Shown here one piece after another: positions 45,907 to 57,668 of a DNA stretch of 64,000 nucleotides (the stretch's first letter is position 1; each line of letters begins with the position of its first letter). The translations under genes were made by a program, and so were the position numbers. The notes under the pieces are model-generated. The model worked only from the letters and a program-made list of their open reading frames with translations, had not been told where the DNA came from and made no database searches. Origin of the DNA: Marasmius tenuissimus (taxonomy: Eukaryota > Basidiomycota > Agaricomycetes > Agaricales > Marasmiaceae); contig JAQOTA010000050.1 in NCBI GenBank assembly GCA_029532415.1, positions 620,001-684,000 on the forward strand. The letters are read 5' to 3'.

Positions 45907-48120
45907 TAGGGATCAGCACGGGGGGTCCCCATGGGGATTTTGGTCGTCCTGTACCCTGTCCCATGCCGGGGTATACTCCCGTCTCGCTAGGCCGGGTCCC
46001 GGGGTACCCCGCCAACCCGCGGGGTTTCCCGCATATGAGAGTAGACAAGTTGAAAGGGCCATCGGACATTACAAGGTAATAAGCCCAATGAGTAGATTAC
46101 ATAGCATTATAGACATGTAAATCAAACAACTAAAATGAAATCAATTACTGTTCAAACTTCTTCCCCAGAGAGCTCCTCCACTTCCATTGATACTTCCTCC
46201 ACTGCATCCTCATCCGTCTCCTCCTCTTTGTCATCCTCCTCCTCCTCATTGTTATCATCTTCCTCCAGCTCCTCCAACCCCTCATCATCATCTACTACTG
46301 CACGCCCCTTGCCATTGAATTGACGTTTCACAGGCGCAAGGTGGATATGATCAAAGTCCATAGGAAGATCAAGATCCACCAAGTCCTTCTCCGCGTTGGG
46401 TACCTTCTCTCTACCATCCTCTGCAATGCTGAGTAGGTCATCTTTGTGAATGAGCCCCTTCAGACTCCAGTTTCCAACAAACATGAGTGCTCGTGTTGAC
46501 TGTGCACTCAGCCGGTTTCACTCATAGTCGAGCAGGTGGTGGGCACGCCTGAACTGTCGTTCACAGTCAACAGATGTAGCTGCAGAGCATGTCAGTGTAT
46601 TCCCGTGAATAGTATGATATACAATACACATACCTGGGATGGATAGGTAGTCTAGGGCTATTTGAGCCAGGCGTGGGAAGGAGCTGCGATGATCAAGCCA
46701 CCACTGAGCAACATCATCAACTGGCGCAATGTCTGAGGCAAGGTAGCGATCCAACTCGTTACATTCAGTGATACTTGCAGTGGTGTTTCTGGGCGCAAAC
46801 ATATAATGGGCCTGATCCATTCTAAATTAGCCTGCTGCCCCGCGATATAAGAAATATACTTACTGTCTGCAACTTTGTATCAGGGGTGGCCTGTCTTGTC
46901 CTGCTTGCCATATGCCTTCAATAGATCCAGTCAGTTGTGATAGTGGTTTTGATAGGCCTCCAGTGTAATCTGGTGAGCTTCGTTAATCCACTCGGGCTCC
47001 CATTTCAGGTCTCGGAAGTATGAAAGCTTGTACTGAGGATGGAGTACTATGGAAGACGTTCAATGCCAGCCTATGAGATCAGGGCAGAGACTTACTCATG
47101 GCTATGCGGTACACAGAGCTGGTGTCTGTTAATGTGTAGTACTTGTTGAGGGTTCGCTTTGCACACATCAAGCTGACCTTGAGGACATAGCTAACGTCAA
47201 CGACCTTGACATCCTTGGGTCTGGTTACCGTCTCGAGAGCACTACTTGTGAAGAATTGGTTGATTTTGTCAATGGCCAGTATCACATCAGCAACAGTTGG
47301 ATCCTCTGAGGAGAAATACAAGGTAGCAAGCTTGAGAATCTGCAGAGGAAAGTCAGCCAATGATTGTATGCTGAGTGGTTAGACTTACATGAAGTATATG
47401 CATGAGGGCTTCTACCAACTCCCATTCTTCCATAGTCATCCCAAACTCACAAACATTGTTGTCAGCATCTTGAGTGAACGTCTTGATTGCCCTCCGATGG
47501 TTGCTGGCAAAGTCAAGCATATCATACGTCGAGTTCCATCGGGTCTTGACATCTTGTGGAATGAGCTGGGGCGTCAGGTTGAGGCTGCAGAGGTGTCTTT
47601 TCCAAGCGAGTAGAAGAATTGTGCTGGAGTGTATTATCTTGTAGGCAAGACCACAAATCTAGGATAACGTCAGTACAAGTCTGCAGGCATGCAACATTGC
47701 CACATACCTTCACAAGAACAGCACAAAAAGGTGCCACTTCCTGCTCAAGGGCTTCCTCATCTTCAAGAGGCAACTTGTCACAAGCATCAATGAGTCCATT
47801 GGTATCATCTTCAGCAACACTTGCCCGTCGTTTGGCTTTCTCTTTCAACTCTTCTTGTAACTTTGCAGCTTCCTTTTTGACAGTCACCAAGTCATCCTCA
47901 TCCAACTCTACATCCTCACCTCTCTCAAACTTCTCCAGGGTGTTCAGGAGATGTGCTTTGTCTGAATCACTGCTCCCTAAGTTGTTCTCAAACAGGCGGA
48001 GAAAGGACTTCGTAATAAGGTTCACTGTGTGGGCAAAGCAACGGATCTGGTGCCCTGTCCAGAGAAGTGTGGTAACAGCCAGCCCAGCTCCTTGATCATT
48101 TTGTTGTTGTTTGTTGCGTT
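45907..48120 (-). mobile_element. hAT-family DNA transposon, degenerate, 5' part lost
   Basis: Minus-strand transposase pieces in order: IRCFAHTVNLITKSFLRLF (about 48060), DVKTRWNSTYDMLDFASNHR (about 47540), LKLATLYFSSEDPTV (47360), LHPQYKLSYFRDLKWEPEWI (about 47020), the hAT C-terminal dimerisation region (WWLDHRSSFPRLAQIALDYL, SVDCERQFRRAHHLL, 46700-46520), LMFVGNWSLKGLIHKDDLL, then an acidic tail to 46152. GT-AG introns of about 50 nt join most pieces, but in-frame stops (about 46940, 46890, 46520) kill it. A GC-rich subterminal block with a tagggatcagcacgggg edge at about 45907 looks like one hAT end. The N-terminal part with the BED zinc finger is missing where a Copia begins at about 48120. 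Confidence 0.82.
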
Positions 48121-51100
48121 AGCCCACTACAATGACTAGCGCCTTATGGCTGCAGTCAACAACATTGCGCCCTTGTGGCTGCTGTCATCGGCTAGCTAGG
48201 CTAGACTTGCATGTTGCCATCGACCTCTTCATTGAGTGTTCGATCAATGGCATTGATGTACGTCCTTCAACAACATCGGATCTCAAGGATCCAATGCTCC
48301 TTGTTGAGCATAGCGCCCTTTTATCGCTGCTCCCTGTGTTGATTAGACACATGCTGGTGCTGTCTTTGATAGATCCAACACCAAACCCTAAAATCTTACT
48401 ACTATGTTCGACGTTAAGAAATACTTCTCCGGTCACTTCAATGGCACTGGTTTCAAACAGACCTACCATGGCAAAATGGAAGCTGTTACGAAGGCCCAAG
48501 GCCTTTATGGTCATCTCACTGGCAAGACCAAGAAACCAACATACCCCTTGGGTGAGGTTCTTGCGCCGCTCCTGGCTGCCGGCACTACTTCTTCTGAAGC
48601 CGCAGCTCCAGCAGCGACTGGCTCTGACAGTGGAGACGATGAACCTGCTCGGGCAGATCCTAATGAAGCCCAGATCAGCATGTATAATACTGTGCTTGAA
48701 GCTTGGGAGGAGAAAGACCTCCAGCTCATGGGCATTATTCAGCTCACCACCATGAAGGAAGTCTTTGATCCCATCAAGGACATGGAAGCGGCACCAGCCT
48801 GGACCCAGTTGAATGACACTTATGGTGAACCGACGTTGTCAGCCATCTACGGTGACTTCATCAAACTCGTCTCCTTCAGGCTTACCACCAGTCACCCTCA
48901 GGCTGGTATTGCCAAGTTCAAGTCCTACATCAAACAACTCTCCAAGGTTGGAGTAGTCCTCCCCGAGCTGATCAAAGCTCTGCTTCTTATCGCCGCCATC
49001 TCTCCCAAATGGGACGCTGCGTCCTCCAAGGCCCTTCACGACTATGTCAGGGATCAGGACAACGATTCCGCCCTTACCATCTCGGCTGTTCATGAGGCTA
49101 TCATGGTCGAATACGAGCGCCAGAACCCTCAGCTCACCAACTGCCTCTCTGCAGTGAAGCGTGCTGGTAACTGTGAACCATCTTTTGGTCAGCAGCAGCG
49201 CCCACAGCAGAATCGTAATCAGCATGGGTTCCAGCAGCAGCAGAACCAACAGCGCCCACCACAGCAGCAGCACCGCCCCTCTTCAAACCAGGACAAGGGT
49301 AAGAAGAAGAAGCAGCAGTGTGGTACCCGCAGTGGTATTAATCAGTACCAGGGTCCCAGCAATGCCGGCGGTAACAATGGTGGTAACAATCAGTCTAAAG
49401 GTCACTCCCATCTTGCATCCTACGCATCCGTCGTCGCCACACCTCCTCCTACCCGTCCCTACTCTTCGATCACCGATTGCAGGGAACGTATCGTGTTGAA
49501 CGTGGTCAACAACTCCTTGTGCACTGAGATCGCTAGTGCCCCTCCTAGCCGTGCTACATGATCACCGCCTCCAGCTCACTTCACCAGTCACTGGGATAAG
49601 TCGTGCGACAGCACCATTCCCCCGGCTGCCATGCAGTCCTTCACTGGCTTTTTGGCATACCAAGTCAGTTTTTGATGATGTCTGTAAAGCTCGTACGCTC
49701 ACTGACAGACTAGGTGCTCCTAAGACAGCGCAGAACCTCAAACCCTTTGAACAAATTGTCACGTCCAGTGTCAACCGCTTGCTTCAGGAATGCCTCCAAC
49801 TGCATGTGTTCGCCTCCAACCGCATGTGTCCTCATCCAAGCGTGTTCTGGAGGATGATGAGGGATATGAAGGAGCCGGATATGCTTCTTCTACTTCTTCT
49901 AAACGCGCTCGTAGCGCTGATCCTGATGAAGATGTAGAAATGAGCGACGGTATGGATGACATGACCTCTCTATTCAGTAACAACGTTGACAACAATATTG
50001 CTGAAGCTGCAGGGGTTGAGGACGTCCTGGATGACGTCTCTCTTGGATCTTTCCATGATGACAGGCAAGTTTCATATCTTGACCTGCTTTCCCAAACTGA
50101 TACGACGTTACAGTGATGCTCCCAATTAGTTGGTATATGTAATTCGCATCATAGTTGTAATGATTTGAAATCACTTGTAAAATATTGCAATGCTATCAGT
50201 ACCCACTTTGTGGGGTGTACTCAGTGCAAGGGAAAGAAAAGTGTGAATAACGCACAGGGTTGGCTCCTTGATTCTGGTGCCTCCTCTCATTTCACGAATG
50301 ACATGAATGATTTCGCTGAATATGAATCGCTTGATGGTCCTATCGTAAATACTGCGAATAAGGGCAACCCTATACAGATCAAGGGTAAAGGCACAGTCTT
50401 CATTAAGCATAATGTCAAAGGACTGGATGGTAAACTGACTGAGCATGTTTTGCGTCTCTACCCTGTCTTCTACATTCCACAATTGGACATATGACTCCTT
50501 TCCATGGCAGAGTTCCTTCAAGATGGTCTATCAATTTGTGGAAACGTAAAGAAGTTGGCCTTCTATTCATCACAGCGACAACAGTCACTTGTTTCCTACC
50601 CTCATATGCCTGGTCAAACCATTTATTGGGTTCACTCGCGGAAAGCATCTGCTGAGAGTTTGTTGGCCAAGTCAGTCGTTTATAACGTTGACTACGATAT
50701 TGAGCACAGACACTTTGGGCATCCATTGGATAAAGCCCTTAATAAAGCTTGGAAACATATGCAAGGTTTCCCACTTGACCTCAAGATGCCTACCAAGAAG
50801 ACACCTCCATGTCGTGGTTGTGCTGAAGGCAAGATGCATGAGAAATTGTTCCCCAACTCTAAGACAAGAGTTTCTAAACCGTTTGAGCGTATACGTTCAG
50901 ATCTGAAGCCGTACCCGGCTGAATTGTATCACCGGTACAAGTACTACATCTCATTTCTCAATGACTGCACGTCGTATGCTTGGACATCTCTGCTCAAGAC
51001 TAAAGACAAAGCAGTACCCGCTCTGAGAGACTTCCTGACCATGGTCAAGACACAGCTCAACGCTGTTGTTAAGACATGGATGTCTGATGAAGGGGGAGAG

Positions 51101-51828
51101 TACAACGGCGAGAAATTCGATGCTGTACTAAAAGAGTATGGGATCCAAAGGGATCAAAGCATACCATACACTCCACAACAGAACGGTCATGCTGAATGAT
51201 TCAACAGGACTATTCATGAGAAGGTGCGGGCTCCTTGCTTTGAAGCATGTATGCCTCAGTCCTGGTGGGAATTCTGCCATGTGCATGCCATCCACCTCTA
51301 CAACCGTACTCTCGTACAATGGTTGAGCTGGCGAACTCCATTCGAGATGCTCTACGGCAAGGCACCTGATGTTTCACATCTCCGAGTTATGGGTTGTGCA
51401 GCTTACGTCTTCATTCCTGAAGATAAGAGGATGAACAAGCTTACGTCTTCATTCCTGAAGATAAGAGGATGAACAAGCTCACTCCTCATGGCGAGTTGAT
51501 GACCTTCATTGGCTACCAAGAAGGGATGAAAGGCTTCCTGTTCATGCGAAGCAATAATTCTGTATTCAAAGGTAGCACTGCACTATTCAATGAGACACTG
51601 TATTCCAGGTGTCCCAATGACAAAACTTGTGGCTTCACACATGTTGGTAGCGAACCATTTACTTTGGGTGAAAATCCCAACATTCCTTCCGAAGATGAAG
51701 ACTCTGATGACAACGGTTTTGATACTCCATTACCAGATCTCAGACATCGCTCCAAACTTCCTAAGAGATCAGAACCTCAGTGGAAGACTGAGCCGTCATC
51801 CCAAACAGTGCAAGACTGCCTGGGTTGA
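48121..51828 (+). mobile_element. Ty1/Copia retrotransposon, truncated after integrase
   Basis: Gag frame 48404-49561 starts MFDVKKYFSGHF and ends in a Gln-rich, Lys-rich region. Protease 50165-50494 carries LLDSGASSHFT. GAG-pre-integrase and integrase follow at 50504-51199 (CRGCAEGKMHEKLF, FLNDCTSYAW, SDEGGEYNGEKFD, TPQQNGHAE), continuing after one TGA to 51828 (SWWEFCHVHAIHLYNRT, LMTFIGYQEGMKGF). The DD-E catalytic acids are visible. Lesions: a frame gap at 49562-50164, stops at 50494 and 51199, and a 38-bp tandem duplication at 51402. Reverse transcriptase, RNase H and both LTRs are absent. It lies directly against the hAT remnant, which suggests insertion into it. Confidence 0.88.
51402..51477 (+). 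repeat. 38-bp perfect tandem duplication
   Basis: cttacgtcttcattcctgaa...gatgaacaag at 51402-51439 is repeated exactly at 51440-51477. Since 38 is not a multiple of three it shifts the integrase frame, which resumes as MNKLTPHGELMTFIG. Confidence 0.95.
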
Positions 51829-51938
51829 TTCTCGATAACGGAGGGCCATAGTGACAGTGGGTTGATGGTGAGAGGGGAGAGACGTGTGGAGTGAGGCTGG
51901 AAGTAAGCTGCCAAACAAGGTCATTGCTAGCGGTTGAT

Positions 51939-52066
51939 GTACAAATAGCACTTGTACAGTGTTTGTACACAGCACTTGGTACAAACAGTGGCTATAAAGT
52001 ATTTGTACATGGTGCTTTGTGCAAATGGCACTTCTACAATGTTTGTACACAGCACCGTGTACAAAC
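51939..52066. repeat. Array of TTTGTAC/GTACAAA hairpins
   Basis: GTTTGTACAC (52041-52050) pairs with GTGTACAAAC (52057-52066) around a 6-nt loop. GTTTGTAC (51961-51968) pairs with GTACAAAC (51979-51986). Two weaker versions (about 51939-51956 and 52000-52026) lie between, so four related hairpins occur in 128 bp. They are non-coding and sit between the truncated Copia and the LTR. Confidence 0.75.
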
Positions 52067-52165
52067 TAACCATGTCTCTTTCCCCACATCCACCACCACA
52101 TCTTGCTGCTGCCTCCCCCTCTACTATAAGCCCGTCCCAGTCAGACTTGCTCTGCTGGTTGGTGA

Positions 52166-52671
52166 TGTTGAACATGATGGATATCATGTGATACATTGTT
52201 GATGTGTTGTTTACGTGTCACACTCTATTTATAGAGCTACGCCTCTATGAACACTTGCACTCTCATCTACATAGCTATTACTTCACAAATGACACTGTAG
52301 ATACCTACTACGTATGTAGTTGCATCAAGTATGATGCTCACAGTCCTCAGTGTGAGGCACAATGGACTTTAGGGACTTTTAGTACCTAAGCAGACCAATA
52401 GGACTTTAACAGTACTCATTGGTATTATGACTATACGGCTAAATACCTACTTCTAGTAGTAGTTTCATATGATGGTAGTGTCTCTTACATGTACTGAAAC
52501 TTGTGTATAAAAGCTGGTATTCCAAGGCCTCAAGCCTTAGGACAATCTACTTGATTATCACCTCTCAAGCACCTCAAAACACTCTTCTAACTAGCTCTAT
52601 AAACTATCTAACCCAAGGTGAGGTTTAGGACGTTATAACCCACTGTGCAGTTTGACTATGCTGGCTCATCA
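52166..52671 (+). repeat. 506-bp Copia LTR (5' LTR), plus orientation
   Basis: Begins TGTTGAACATGATGG and ends GCTGGCTCATCA, with a gtgtataaaagctgg TATA region at about 52503. The same 506-bp unit, roughly 88-90% alike by eye, occurs inverted at 62039-62544. The primer-binding site directly after its end identifies it as a 5' LTR. Confidence 0.85.
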
Positions 52672-52683
52672 GGTTATGGGCCC
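52672..52683 (+). promoter_or_regulatory. Primer-binding site of half-tRNA-iMet type
   Basis: ggttatgggccc immediately follows the LTR. It is complementary to the anticodon stem-loop of initiator tRNA-Met (gggcccataacc), the primer site used by Drosophila copia-like elements, rather than to a tRNA 3' end. Confidence 0.7.
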
Positions 52684-53703
52684 TGCAACAGGTGGCAGGT
52701 CAATGTTATGATCAGAGTAGTTGGATAACTTTCCGGTGTCATCACTGTCCTAGTGGACGTCCCAACTGCTTGAGTAAGTGAAGTCTCTAGCGATGAGCAG
52801 GCTATGTCTGGTGGTCAGAAAGGGTACCTACCAACACTTTCTTCAACCCCTCTATGTCCCTGTACTTCATGCATGTCGTACAAACACATGTACATACTAA
52901 TGGCTGGGATTCACTTTCTATACACAGCGAGACCCTACTAGGCCAAATCCTAGATTGTCTCAAAGTGGAAACCCAGATTGTGCTTTGACCATATATTGTC
53001 ATGACATGATGCTGCCGGAAATCCAACTGTTGGGGGTGGTCCTCGACTGTATAGCTTCAACTGGAGAGGCACCTTTTGGGATGTCCATGGAACTGTGCTT
53101 CTAAACCAGTTTGCCATGATGTCTGAAGGCTGAAAAATGCTGTGGTCAAACAACTGTTACAACTGGGATTTCATATGATATACATATACATATCTCAACA
53201 GCCACTTTAGTATGTACAGGGACTCCTTCCCTATATGCCCTACCATTCCACATTATTGTTAGATTCTAGTATCACCAATGGTTATTTCTGTCAACCTTAC
53301 GCTTATGGTGTTGAGGAAGCGGAATGTACTCCATGGAATGATCGAGAAATCTAATAATAATTTTCTTAAGGCATATAGATGATGTTTGCTAGTCTGGGAT
53401 TGAGACCAAATAGTATGAAGGAAACACCAGATACACATACACACTGAAGGTTACACCGTAAGACCATTGCAAATTGGCTGGGACTACGTAACCAGATTAA
53501 CTCCCCTGCACGTTCTGTTGTGATGACCTACCTGGTAGCAGCACTGTCAAATCTCCCGACCATTTATTCTTTTAATAAAGAAAAACACAAATGCTCACAG
53601 GATTTTTGGCAGATCTCAACCAAATGTCTCACAATTCTTCAGAACACAACAAACCCGAGATTGTTATCTCCAGACAGCCCAACAGAAAAAACTATTGAGT
53701 TTC
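52684..53703. other. Remnant of Copia internal region and unassigned sequence
   Basis: The first 120 bases fit a Copia leader; an ATG at about 52805 opens only a short frame (MSGGQKGTYQHFLQPL). No further domains. The remainder to 53.7 kb has only short frames. Confidence 0.35.
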
Positions 53704-54230
53704 TCAGGCTGAAGTGAAGCCACTCTTCCCACAGGACAGGGAGCTCTTAACAGTGTACTTATGTTGGCACAGGACAGACCTAAATTTAGGGACGCCAGAA
53801 ATTTTGGTGTTATAGGCAGCAGTATATACCTCTGGGCCAGAATGTCCACCAGTCCTAGCATTCCATGTGTTGGTAATGATTGATATGATTTTGGAAAGCT
53901 TCAAATCTTCATTTTTGAGTTGAATCACATATTCTTTGAGATTCGCCCATGACTTGGGAAGTTTGGCTATGATCATTAACATGAATAGTGCTTCTGGTAT
54001 ATCAACTTCTTGGGTTTTGAGTTTCTGTCACTGGGTAGCCATGTAATTGATACCAGCAACAGGACTCTGATTTGGTGGGAACACCACCAAATGAAGATTG
54101 GTATACATGTTAAGAAGTTCCACCGTGTTTTCTGAACCATAATTTGCTTTAATATTTAAGATGCAATCAATTACAGAATCCAGATTTAGGATTGCATTGT
54201 GGATAGGGTATGTGCGCATTTGGATTGCTC
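53704..54230 (-). mobile_element. Copia gag fragment (UBN2-like), minus strand
   Basis: Minus-strand pieces RTYPIHNAILNLDSVIDCIL and LMIIAKLPKSWANLKEYVIQ followed by EDLKLSKIISIITNTWNARTG have the usual gag-polypeptide pattern of Copia elements. A stop separates the two frames. The fragment is isolated, with no pol nearby on this strand. Confidence 0.6.
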
Positions 54231-54379
54231 CGAAGCATTTTTTGTTTCATTCCTGCCAAGTTTTGTATTCATTCTTGACAGTTTGAGTGGCATCTGTCAC
54301 AGGGAGGGGAGGCTGTGATTCAGTAAGAACCTTAGTGTTTCCCTGAGTACAATAGAATGCTTCGAGCACGCAGATGAAT

Positions 54380-54969
54380 TCCTTCTAGTTAGATCTGCGC
54401 CTAACTGGTCTGGTCAATCTGGGTCATCTGGTAACAAGTCTGGTAGTAAGCCCAATGGGGGCAATTGTTCTGATCTGAACAACTACCAGAACCAGAACCA
54501 GAATAACAACCAAAACCAGCAGGGTTCTTCGAGGAAAAAGAACAATAAGAAAGGCAAAGGCAAGGGACAAGGCAAAAAGCAGAACAAAGCTAAGCAAGGG
54601 GGGCAAAAATTGCACGTTGCCGCTCTAGATGCTCAGCAATGTTCTGTTTTAGAAGCAGAATTCTCTCAACCTCAGAGTGTTCACATGTCCATTCAGGATC
54701 AAATTGCATTGAACGCAGTTAATGATTCTATATGCACAGAGCTAGCGAGCGGAACAGTAACATGCCAAGTTCCAGTAGATGAGCATTGGTTAATTGAATA
54801 TCTGGAAAATCAAGTACCACGCCAGTTACTTGACTTGCATCAAGAAGCAGAAGTCAAAGAACCCCAAACTTTGACAGACACTTTTGAGCAATATCCGGAT
54901 CTCAATTTCCGACAAGCGATGCGTCGAACATCTGCAGAGACAAGTCTTCATTGCAGGGAACAAGCTTGA
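54380..54969 (+). mobile_element. Copia gag C-terminal fragment, plus strand
   Basis: An Asn/Gln-rich segment and a Lys/Gly-rich segment (KKGKGKGQGKKQ) are followed by DQIALNAVNDSICTELASG. The last matches DCRERIVLNVVNNSLCTEIA of the 48-kb Copia and DRIALNTVNNYLHTEIASG of the 63-kb Copia, so this is the same gag-protease linker from a third element. Confidence 0.7.
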
Positions 54970-55040
54970 CGTGACAGGATTGCCTGGAATCAGGCATTCA
55001 CTGCTGGAATGGTACAGTCAATTGGCCTTCCTTGAGACAG

Positions 55041-55451
55041 TTGGACTCCTTGAGACACAGCCTATATATCGCTTCTACCGCCTGATCCTACCTCAGTCTT
55101 GTGTACAGTAAGGCTCTAAATTATGAAAACATGTTCAGAGAGTATGCCAGCAATTTTATAGGTATACCCGACACGTCAATGACACTCGGTGAAGGAAACA
55201 TATGTTTTGATGAGACATGCAAAATTCTCAGATTGGCTTCCCTGGCCTCTCATGAATGTGCTGGGCCCAAAGGTCTCTCTGGCATCATAGTTTGGGTCTA
55301 TATCACAAATATAATCCACTTTCCGAGGGCATGCAGTAGGCTAGAGCAGCCACAAAAATCATTTACCGGATTTGATGTCTCAAAGCGTGACACGCGCACA
55401 TATTTGGACGCGCCAAATGAGACAGTGTCACATCTGTCTCAAGGAGTCCAA
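55041..55451. mobile_element. MITE-like element with 17-bp terminal inverted repeats
   Basis: TTGGACTCCTTGAGACA at 55041-55057 is the exact reverse complement of 55435-55451. The 411-bp interior has no coding capacity of note. A further partial copy of the arm (ccttgagacag) lies just outside the left end. No clear target-site duplication is visible. Confidence 0.5.
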
Positions 55452-55585
55452 TGGCGTGACATCCGACTCCTCTCAGGATTTTATTTATTTTCCACTACTT
55501 CACCGCATGGTTAGTATTCGGATGTGGTGTACTAGCAGGTTGTATGTCTAGCATTGAGGGAAAAAATATTGGCATGTGAAATTTT

Positions 55586-56714
55586 GTGTTGTTCGACTAT
55601 GGGACACAAAATTCTATCTTGTGTCTCAAGGACGGCCAATTGACTGTATCTATTACCGTCCAGAACGTTGAAGATCACATCAACCAAATCGAGCCAACTC
55701 CTGAGCAGTTATATCCCCAACAACCAAATGCTCGTATGGAGCAATGGGATGACACCTATAGCGATCTTGATGGTCTTGAAGGATCAGATTTAGAACACTA
55801 TGAAGCAGCAGGACATGCAGCAGAAGCTGCTGGCAGTGATGAAGAGGATGAAGTTTATAATCCTCTTGCTCTTCCTAATCCTTGACAGGAAGAATATCAT
55901 CCTCATGTCTCTGAACTCAGTAGTCCGAATGATGGAGTACCTAGTAGTGGAGAATTACCTCATCTTGTACCTACATCTCAGGTGTAAGTATATGGATCCC
56001 AGATTCAGGGGCTACCTGTACATCAGTTGGCATCTGACTCTGAATCGGAAGTTGCATCTGAGGATTCATACAGGTATCAACCACCAGTTAGGACCGCTTC
56101 CGGCACTTTACCTAGTGAAGGATATAGTGGACTCTCATTGATACCAGTTTCACGATCAGATCTGGCTAGACTGTCTTATCAGCCAACAGATCAAAGAGTT
56201 GAAGAAGAGGAAAGTCCAGACGTCTATCGTCCTAACTCTCCTGTATCTCATACTCCTGACCATTATTGGCCAGATGAGACATACAACTCTGAATTTGATG
56301 AAAACTGGGCAGACAAGATACCAGCTATTCCTCCATTTGCCCCCCCCTTATGCAACTGCTAATGATGTCCGCTATGACCATACTTTCAATCCTAAAGATT
56401 ATGTCTTTGTCAAACATGACAAGAAAGAGCTTTTTTGTTATCGAAACGAGTACAAAGAATGGCATGTGAACAATTATAGGTTGGATGTAATTGTGGTTAG
56501 ACCCTACGATTATCCTACCCAGTTTGCAAATGATAATCTCCATCATCCTAGTATGATAACTAGGAAATTGGGGAGCTATCTGTTATCAGGGTATGAAGAA
56601 GCTTATATGGATCGGATCATCAATCAAGTCTGGAGGAGATTCGGTCATTATCGACACAAGCACATTTACATCTTGGTCACCCCAGTCAGCCCTATCTGGA
56701 ACCAAGTTAGGTAG
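55586..56714 (+). pseudogene. Broken open frames of an unrecognised transposon-associated gene
   Basis: Consecutive plus-strand frames separated by single lesions: acidic LDGLEGSDLEHYEAAG (55.75 kb); SDSESEVASEDSYRYQPPVR (56.03 kb); a frameshift near 56345; then NPKDYVFVKHDKKELFCYRN, NNYRLDVIVVRPYDYPTQFA and RIINQVWRRFGHYRHKHIYI to 56714. The downstream part is well-formed protein sequence but matches no family I can name. It is bounded by the MITE-like repeat and the GATATATCC repeat cluster. Confidence 0.4.
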
Positions 56715-56759
56715 CATTGCCCCACTCAGATTATGCTACCTAACAGGAAAAAATGTCCA

Positions 56760-57625
56760 GATATTATCCAGCCTATCCACAGATATATCTAGCTTGTTGG
56801 ATATATCCACCCAATGTCTGTGTGACAGTAGGAGTGGCAGGGGTCTTCATGGATATATCCAGGGGTATCAGTGCTCCCAGGTATATCCCTGTCCCCAGCA
56901 CATACAGTAGTTCTGCATCATATGCATTGGTATAAACTTGGATATCCATCCAAATTAATTAGAGGGTATAACATATCTCTGACCATTTTCAAGCCACACA
57001 TATAATTGCACCTCCTGTCATATGTACTGTAGTACTAGCCCAAGGCACTACACATGACATGCTGCAACTGTACTGCAGTACATACTACGCTTGACACTAC
57101 AATACTTCTAATATCACCACCATAATCAGTTGCATAGGAAGGCTTATTGAGCACACTGTTCCATTGCACCCTGTTCCATTGCACCTGTACTTTGAGTCCA
57201 ATCAATGTGAATGGTCATCCTATATAGGCCTGCTTTACTGTTAGCTGGTTCCCCACCCACTCATGACCTGATCCCAGAACTTCTGCTCAGTTTTCTGTCT
57301 TTTGCAATGTATGTTTATCCATATCCCTGCCTTTTCCAGCTTTGTGAATCCAAAGCCTGCTGGATTGCAGTGAGGTACCAAGTTCAGAGCAATTTTGATA
57401 TATCCAACCCAACTGTGCTAGATATATCCAGCTCTGCTATTGTGGATATATCCAGTTTTGCTATTGTGGATATATCCAGATATTCAATAGTTGATATATC
57501 CAGATATTGAACAGTAGATATGTCCAGATATTGAACAGTAGATATGTCCAGATATTGAACAGTAGATATGTCCAGTTTCACTTATTCTGGATATATCCAG
57601 ATCCTCTAATGTGGATATGTCTGGC
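56760..57625. repeat. Cluster of (T)GGATATATCCA-type repeats, tandem at 57460-57560
   Basis: About 15 copies of GATATATCCA/GATATGTCCA or variants, several forming the perfect palindrome TGGATATATCCA. Dispersed at 56780-56890, they become dense at 57400-57620, where 24-bp units (gatatgtccagatattgaacagta) are in tandem. The cluster directly adjoins the end of a transposase gene, as subterminal transposase-binding repeats do. Confidence 0.75.
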
Positions 57626-57668
57626 TTCATGATCACTCAGAACATTTGTTGACATTGAAGGATATACA

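Noticed and set aside
46135..46323. Serine-rich plus-strand ORF (poly-Ser)
   Set aside because: It is the antisense of the acidic Glu/Asp tail of the hAT transposase.
52161..52676. GGTGA/GGTTA as target-site duplication of the 52.2-kb LTR
   Set aside because: The right-hand GGTTA is the start of the primer-binding site; the partner of the left GGTGA is lost.
57384..57581. CRISPR-like array from the regular 24-bp units
   Set aside because: There are no unique spacers; the units are contiguous tandem repeats in a eukaryotic transposon context.
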